Positions 13,938-18,292 of a stretch of DNA of 18,292 nt are shown piece after piece. Every line of letters begins with the position of its first letter. Position 1 is the stretch's first letter. Origin of the DNA: Fidelibacterota bacterium (GTDB taxonomy: Bacteria; Fidelibacterota; Marinisomatia; SCGC-AAA003-L08; D37C17); contig PANV01000038.1 in assembly GCA_002707765.1 (NCBI GenBank), positions 1-18,292 on the forward strand, given 5' to 3'. The notes beneath the pieces were generated by a model. That model searched no databases. It saw only the letters and a program-made list of their open reading frames with translations, and was not told where the DNA came from. A program made the position numbers and the translations under genes.

Positions 13938-14351
13938 ATGCCCTATATAACCAAACAATTTAAGTTTTGTGCAGCTCACAAATATTGGAACGAAAATTGG
14001 TCAGATGAAAAAAATATACAAATTTTTGGTGACGATGTCAGAATACATGGTCATAACTATCAACTTGATGTAACGATCGCAGGACAGCCTTGTAAAGAGT
14101 CTGGTTTTATCCTTAATCTTTCAGATTTAAAAGAAGTTGTAGAAAATAAAGTTATTAAGGTTTTAGACCATTCTCAAATTGATGTAGATGTCCCATGGTT
14201 TGAAAATAGACAACCATCTACTGAAAATTTAGTGATTTTTATATGGAATCAAATTTACCCATTTTTGAAAGATAAAATGAAATTACATAAAATTAAACTT
14301 AGAGAAACCCCTACAATTTTTACAGAATATTTTGGACCTAATGGAGAATAA
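13938..14351 (+). CDS. 6-pyruvoyl-tetrahydropterin synthase / QueD family enzyme, Cys-to-Asp variant
   Basis: 137 aa. Zinc ligands are His14 (FCAAHKY), His37 and His39 (IHGHNY). The catalytic Asp77-His78 pair (LDHSQID) and the pterin-binding Glu123 (LRETPT) are present. In QueD and PTPS the residue before the HGH motif is Cys (F-G-x-C-x-R-x-H-G-H in close bacterial forms); here the aligned residue is Asp33 (FGDDVRIHGH). PTPS-III enzymes, with Glu near this place, release 6-hydroxymethyl-dihydropterin and replace FolB in folate synthesis, so this protein may act in folate rather than queuosine synthesis. The neighbouring folE makes its substrate, dihydroneopterin triphosphate. The start has AAGGA five bases upstream. 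The gene heads the operon; its stop touches the folE ATG. Confidence 0.85.
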   Translation: MPYITKQFKFCAAHKYWNENWSDEKNIQIFGDDVRIHGHNYQLDVTIAGQPCKESGFILNLSDLKEVVENKVIKVLDHSQIDVDVPWFENRQPSTENLVIFIWNQIYPFLKDKMKLHKIKLRETPTIFTEYFGPNGE

Positions 14352-14921
14352 ATGATTAACGAAAAAATTAAAAAAGCTACCAGAATTCTACTTGAAGAAA
14401 TTGGAGAAAATCCCAATAGAGAAGGATTATTAAACACACCGCTTCGAGTTGCCAAAGCTTGGGATTTTTTATCCAGTGGCTATAGGCAAGATGTAGAAAA
14501 AATGATAAATAATGCTGTCTTTGAAGAAAAATATGATCAAATGGTGACTGTTCAAGATATTGAATTTTTTAGCATGTGTGAGCATCATTTGTTACCTTTT
14601 TTTGGAGTTGCGCATGTGGCATATATACCAGATGGTAAAATAATTGGCCTTTCTAAGATACCTAGAATTGTAGATATGTTTTCCAGGAGATTACAGGTGC
14701 AAGAAAGAATGACAAAAGAAATTGCAACAATGTTACAGGATACATTAAAACCTAAAGGTGTAGCTGTTATAATAGAAGGTCAGCATATGTGTATGCAAAT
14801 GAGAGGCGTTCAAAAGAAAAAATCATATATGTCCACATCATCCATGGTTGGTATCTTTAGAGAAGATAACAAAACCAGAAAAGAATTTTTGGATATTATA
14901 AAAATGCCCAAGCAATTTTAA
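14352..14921 (+). CDS. folE: GTP cyclohydrolase I
   Basis: 189 aa, the usual length for the type IA enzyme. It converts GTP to 7,8-dihydroneopterin triphosphate, the entry to folate, and to queuosine or biopterin in some bacteria. Zinc ligands are Cys76 and His79 (MCEHHLLPFFG) and Cys147 (GQHMCMQMRGV). Also visible are NPNREGLLNTPLRVAKAW (20-37) and the GLSKIPRIVDMFSRRLQVQE segment (99-118), and the MSTSSM ending typical of FolE. The ATG directly follows the stop of the pterin synthase gene, and its own stop shares one base with the lpd ATG. Confidence 0.97.
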   Translation: MINEKIKKATRILLEEIGENPNREGLLNTPLRVAKAWDFLSSGYRQDVEKMINNAVFEEKYDQMVTVQDIEFFSMCEHHLLPFFGVAHVAYIPDGKIIGLSKIPRIVDMFSRRLQVQERMTKEIATMLQDTLKPKGVAVIIEGQHMCMQMRGVQKKKSYMSTSSMVGIFREDNKTRKEFLDIIKMPKQF

Positions 14922-16294
14922 TGAAAGCAGATTATGACATTGTTGTAATTGGAGGAGGACCTGGTGGTTATGTAGCTGCCATACGTGCTTCGCAGTTGGG
15001 TAAAAAAGTAGCAATTGCTGAAGAGTCTGAACTTGGTGGAGTTTGTTTAAATTGGGGATGTATACCCACAAAGTCATTATTAAAAAATGCATATGTGTTT
15101 GATTTAATTAAAAATTCTAGTAAGTATGGAATTGATATTTCAGATTATAAGGTAAATTGGGAAAAAATTATTCAGCGTTCTAGAAATATTTCTAAAAGAT
15201 TAAATAAGGGTATAGAGTTTTTAATGAATAAGAATAATATAAAGTTTTTCAATTCAAAAGCTAATATTCTCGATAACAACACATTGTCTTTGAATGGTTC
15301 AGGTGAATTAATTAAGACTAAGAACATCATTATTGCCACGGGCACTAAACAAAAGAATTTACCTGGAATAAAACTTGATGGAAAAAAAATAATCTCATCA
15401 AGAGAAGCTATGGTTTTAAAAGAAATACCAAAAAAAATTACTATAATTGGAGCTGGTGCAATAGGTGTTGAATTTGCACACTTATACAATACATTTGGAA
15501 GCGAAGTAACATTAATCGAATCAATGTCCAGGATCTTACCTAATGAAGATGAAGATATATCAAAAGAGCTTACTTCAATTTTTTCTAAAAGAAAAATAAA
15601 TGTTTTAACAAACCAAAAAGTTTCAAAAGTAGAGAGTTTAAAAAATCATGTTAAAGTATCATTGGATAATCATGAGCTGAATACAGATATTTTATTAGTT
15701 GCTATTGGTGTAACAGGTAATATATCAAATATTGGGTTAAAAAAAATAGGGATTGAAACTGATAAAGGATTTATTCTTAAAAATAAATATTTACAAACTA
15801 ATATTAAAAATATTTATGCTATAGGTGATGTGAGTGGACCACCTCTGTTAGCTCATGTAGCATCATCTGAGGCTATAGTTGCTGTTGAACATATTTGTAA
15901 TCATAGTTCAAGTGAGATGAATTATAAAAATATACCTGCTTGCACATATTGTGAACCTGAAATAGCATCTGTTGGTTTAACTGAAAAAAAAGCAAAAGAC
16001 TCTGGTTATAGCATAAAGGTTGGAAAGTTTCCATTTAGAGCTCTTGGAAAAAGCTTAGCTGATGGTAGTCATGAAGGTTTTGTAAAAGTTATTTATGATG
16101 ATAAATATGGAGAACTATTAGGATGTCATATTATTGGACATAATGCATCAAATTTAATAAGCGAAGTCGGGATAGCTAGAATGCTTGAGACAACATATCA
16201 CGAAATACTTAAAACTGTTCATCCTCATCCTACTTTATCAGAAGCTATTCATGAAGCAACTGCTGATGCTTTCAAAGAGGCTATTCACATATGA
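14921..16294 (+). CDS. lpd: Dihydrolipoyl dehydrogenase (E3)
   Basis: 457 aa. FAD-binding GGGPGGYVAA (11-20); redox-active Cys42 and Cys47 in GGVCLNWGCIPTK; NAD-binding GAGAIGVEFAHLYNTFGSE; second FAD motif IYAIGDVSGPPLLAH; and the dimer-interface catalytic pair His436 and Glu441 (HPHPTLSEAIHEA). It reoxidises dihydrolipoamide in 2-oxoacid dehydrogenase complexes and glycine cleavage, making NADH. The distal genes lipB and E1 show it serves such a complex here. The ATG overlaps the folE stop by one base and its end overlaps lipB by 4 bp (ATGA), so expression is coupled. No E2 gene is within the window. Confidence 0.97.
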   Translation: MKADYDIVVIGGGPGGYVAAIRASQLGKKVAIAEESELGGVCLNWGCIPTKSLLKNAYVFDLIKNSSKYGIDISDYKVNWEKIIQRSRNISKRLNKGIEFLMNKNNIKFFNSKANILDNNTLSLNGSGELIKTKNIIIATGTKQKNLPGIKLDGKKIISSREAMVLKEIPKKITIIGAGAIGVEFAHLYNTFGSEVTLIESMSRILPNEDEDISKELTSIFSKRKINVLTNQKVSKVESLKNHVKVSLDNHELNTDILLVAIGVTGNISNIGLKKIGIETDKGFILKNKYLQTNIKNIYAIGDVSGPPLLAHVASSEAIVAVEHICNHSSSEMNYKNIPACTYCEPEIASVGLTEKKAKDSGYSIKVGKFPFRALGKSLADGSHEGFVKVIYDDKYGELLGCHIIGHNASNLISEVGIARMLETTYHEILKTVHPHPTLSEAIHEATADAFKEAIHI

Positions 16295-17016
16295 ATAACC
16301 AATTGATTTTAAATTCAGTAGTTGATTTATCTTCAAAATTTATATCTAATCTTGATATTTTAGACTATTTAAATGGAAATTCTAATAATGATGAAATAAA
16401 TTTTTATTACCTTGGTAAAGTTGAATATTCCAGTGCATGGAATTTACAAAAAAAAATACATGATTTAGTTAAAAGTGATGAACTCGGTGATATTGTTTTG
16501 TTTTTAGAACATAATCATGTTTACACTTTAGGTAAAAATGCAGATTCAAATTATATTTTAGATAGATATCAGGATAAAATTGATATAATACAAACAGACA
16601 GGGGAGGACAAGTCACTTATCACGGTCCTGGACAGTTAATAGGTTATCCTATAATAAATTTAAATAAATATAGGAAAAGCGTATCTTGGTATATGAGAAC
16701 ATTAGAGAAAATAATTATCAAAACATTAGAAAAGTACGCTATTAATGCAACCACTAAGGAAAATTTAACAGGAGTATGGGTTAATGATGAAAAAATATGT
16801 GCTATGGGAGTTCGTCTATCTAAATGGGTAACAATGCATGGTTTCGCATTAAATTTAAATCCTGATATGAAATACTATGATGGTATGATTCCTTGCGGAA
16901 TTCAAGAATATGGAATAACATCTTTATTTGAATTTTTAAATAAGGAAATAGATACTTTTGAAGTCATGAACTATTTGGCTAATTTTTTTATTAATGAAAC
17001 TAAAATTATAAATTGA
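16291..17016 (+). CDS. lipB: Octanoyl-ACP:protein octanoyltransferase
   Basis: 241 aa. It transfers octanoyl from acyl carrier protein to lipoyl domains, the first step of lipoate assembly. Signature RGGQVTYHGPGQLIGYPI (104-121) and the catalytic pair Lys178 (RLSKWVTMHGFALN) and Cys202 (GMIPCGIQEYGITSL) are intact. The N-terminal 35 residues before the FYYLGKVEYSSAW strand are longer than in E. coli LipB and of unknown meaning. The start overlaps lpd by 4 bp and the stop overlaps the E1 TTG start by 4 bp. LipA (lipoyl synthase) is not in the window. The position between E3 and E1 genes fits a role in activating the same complex. Confidence 0.95.
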   Translation: MNNQLILNSVVDLSSKFISNLDILDYLNGNSNNDEINFYYLGKVEYSSAWNLQKKIHDLVKSDELGDIVLFLEHNHVYTLGKNADSNYILDRYQDKIDIIQTDRGGQVTYHGPGQLIGYPIINLNKYRKSVSWYMRTLEKIIIKTLEKYAINATTKENLTGVWVNDEKICAMGVRLSKWVTMHGFALNLNPDMKYYDGMIPCGIQEYGITSLFEFLNKEIDTFEVMNYLANFFINETKIIN

Positions 17017-18292
17017 AGAAATACAAGAATCATACGAAGAAAGACTTAATAGAGATTTATAATTTGATGTATAAATCTAGAAAACTAGATGAAAAACAAC
17101 TGATTTTATTAAAACAGGGAAAAGGTTTTTTCCATATTGGTGCATCAGGTCATGAAGCTGTGCAAGTAGCTGCTTCTAAATGTTTCAAAACAGAAAAGGA
17201 TTATTCTTATCCCTATTATAGAAATCAAGCGTACTGTTTAGGCCTTGGAATGACATCTAGGGAAATTCTTTTATCTTTTTTGGCAAAAGATTCTGATCCA
17301 AATTCAGGAGGTAGGCAAATGCCTCAGCATTTTGGTCATAAAAAGCTAAATATAGTTAGCCAATCCAGTCCTACAGGAACTCAGTATTTACAAGCAACAG
17401 GTGCTGCTTTTGCTCTTAATAAAAATAATGAAAATGGTATTGTTTATGTCTCATCAGGAGAAGGTACGACTAGTCAAGGAGATTTTCATGAAGCACTTAA
17501 TTGGTCAAGTAGAGTTAAGGCACCAGTCATTTTTCATATTGAAAATAATGGATATGCAATATCTGTACCTATTGATGAACAAACATCAGGTGGTTCTGTG
17601 TATAAAATTTCATCAGGATATGAAAATCTTCATAGAATAAAAATAGATGGAACTGATTATTTTGAATCATTGATTGCTTTTAATTCTGCATGTGATAGAG
17701 CTAGAAAGGGACTTGGACCAACACTAATTGAATCAATGGTTGTTAGGCTACTGCCCCATTCTTCATCAGATGACCACAGAAAATACAGATTAGAAAAAGA
17801 TATAAAATCTGATAAAAAAAATGATCCTCTTGAAAAATTTAAACATGTATGCATTAAAAATAATATTTTATCAAAAAATGATTTTTTAAAGTTAGAAAAA
17901 AGTATTTCAGATGAAATTGATGAAGATGCGTTGTGGGCTGAAAAACAAAATGATCCTGAAGATAGCGCATTAAATTTATTTGTTGAAGAAAAAAAGTTTG
18001 ATTCTGATATTGTTTTAAAAGAAAATGATGTAGTTTTAGTTGATGCAATAAATCATGCTATGGATGAGGAATTAGAATTTAATGATAAAATGTTGGTATT
18101 TGGTCAAGATGTTGCCGGTGGTAAAGGTGGAGTATTTACTGCAACCAAAGGATTAACAGATAAGTTTGGTGAAGAGAGGGTTTTTAATTCTCCACTCGCA
18201 GAATCTTCGATTATAGGTACAGCAATAGGTTTAGCAACTTTAGGTTATAAACCAGTTGTTGAAATTCAATTTGGAGATTATATATGGACAAG
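17013..18292 (+). CDS. Fused alpha/beta 2-oxoacid dehydrogenase E1 (C-terminus off the right edge)
   Basis: Open for 426 codons from TTG at 17013, which shares TTGA with the lipB stop; the Met at 17067 would cut into the conserved first helix (DLIEIYNLMYKSRKLDEK). The alpha part has HIGASGHEAVQVA, YPYYRNQAYCLGLGMT and the thiamine-diphosphate motif SGEGTTSQGDFHEALNW (148-164; Glu replaces the usual Asp of GDG) through HIENNGYAIS. The phosphorylation-loop-like HSSSDDHRKYR follows. After an acidic linker the beta part begins at about 339 (DVVLVDAINHAMDEELEFND), then MLVFGQDVAGGKGGVF and SPLAESSIIGTAIG. This organisation is typical of branched-chain or pyruvate-type E1 fusions of the FCB group. 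It decarboxylates a 2-oxoacid and acylates lipoyl-E2; the exact substrate cannot be told. Confidence 0.93.
   Translation, partial: MKKYKNHTKKDLIEIYNLMYKSRKLDEKQLILLKQGKGFFHIGASGHEAVQVAASKCFKTEKDYSYPYYRNQAYCLGLGMTSREILLSFLAKDSDPNSGGRQMPQHFGHKKLNIVSQSSPTGTQYLQATGAAFALNKNNENGIVYVSSGEGTTSQGDFHEALNWSSRVKAPVIFHIENNGYAISVPIDEQTSGGSVYKISSGYENLHRIKIDGTDYFESLIAFNSACDRARKGLGPTLIESMVVRLLPHSSSDDHRKYRLEKDIKSDKKNDPLEKFKHVCIKNNILSKNDFLKLEKSISDEIDEDALWAEKQNDPEDSALNLFVEEKKFDSDIVLKENDVVLVDAINHAMDEELEFNDKMLVFGQDVAGGKGGVFTATKGLTDKFGEERVFNSPLAESSIIGTAIGLATLGYKPVVEIQFGDYIWT

Noticed and set aside
14838..15489. Antisense frames across folE and lpd
   Set aside because: They are mirror frames of highly conserved FolE and Lpd sequence.
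17401..18048. Short frames on both strands in the E1 region
   Set aside because: The continuous E1 frame from 17013 explains this sequence with conserved thiamine-diphosphate motifs; the others are shadows.

Overview
This is AT-rich bacterial chromosome (poly-A and poly-T runs everywhere, compact genes, many 1-20 nt overlaps, some TTG starts). Secreted proteins with a lamin-tail domain or C-terminal dockerin repeats, a HmuY-type haemophore, a carboxypeptidase-regulatory-domain TonB receptor and a fused alpha/beta 2-oxoacid dehydrogenase E1 suggest an uncultured marine lineage of the Bacteroidetes/FCB sphere, for example Marinimicrobia (SAR406). That placement is inference from gene style, not from a marker gene.

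Layout. 1-549 (-): N-terminal part of a secreted lamin-tail-domain protein, cut by the window edge. 550-935: non-coding, with three tandem hairpins and one Fur-type operator. 936-4818 (-): a DUF457/YdjM-like membrane protein, a TonB-dependent haem-receptor-like protein and a HmuY-like protein carrying a dockerin. 4860-7934 (+): a tight five-gene operon of an unknown helical protein, a metallo-beta-lactamase-fold hydrolase, a DUF309 protein, a degenerate receiver-like protein and endonuclease III. 7990-8713 (+): a TetR regulator overlapping a 49-aa membrane-protein gene. 8703-11025 (-): a four-helix membrane protein, an FMN-binding (flavinylated) secreted protein, a structured intergenic element and an outer-membrane porin. 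11183-13522 (+): feoA-feoB, divergent from the porin. 13525-13788 (-): a small anchored protein. 13938-18292 (+): a 6-pyruvoyl-tetrahydropterin-synthase-family enzyme, folE, lpd, lipB and the fused E1, cut by the right edge.

How it works together. The central theme is iron. Three copies of the inverted repeat TGAGA-N5-TCTCA, a good Fur-box match, lie between the porin and feoA, and a fourth lies at 845-859. In two of the four the outer arm (TTGAGA) is well placed as a -35 element for a neighbouring -10-like hexamer. The right half of the window looks like one Fur-controlled module: porin for entry, a periplasmic flavoprotein with a membrane partner as a possible electron donor for ferric reduction, and FeoAB for ferrous uptake. 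The HmuR/HmuY-like pair adds probable haem capture. The last operon combines pterin/folate synthesis with lipoylation and 2-oxoacid dehydrogenase components.

Points most worth checking: the four-site Fur regulon, the HmuY-dockerin fusion, the two structured intergenic elements, the Cys-to-Asp change in the PTPS-family enzyme, and the 49-aa membrane protein.
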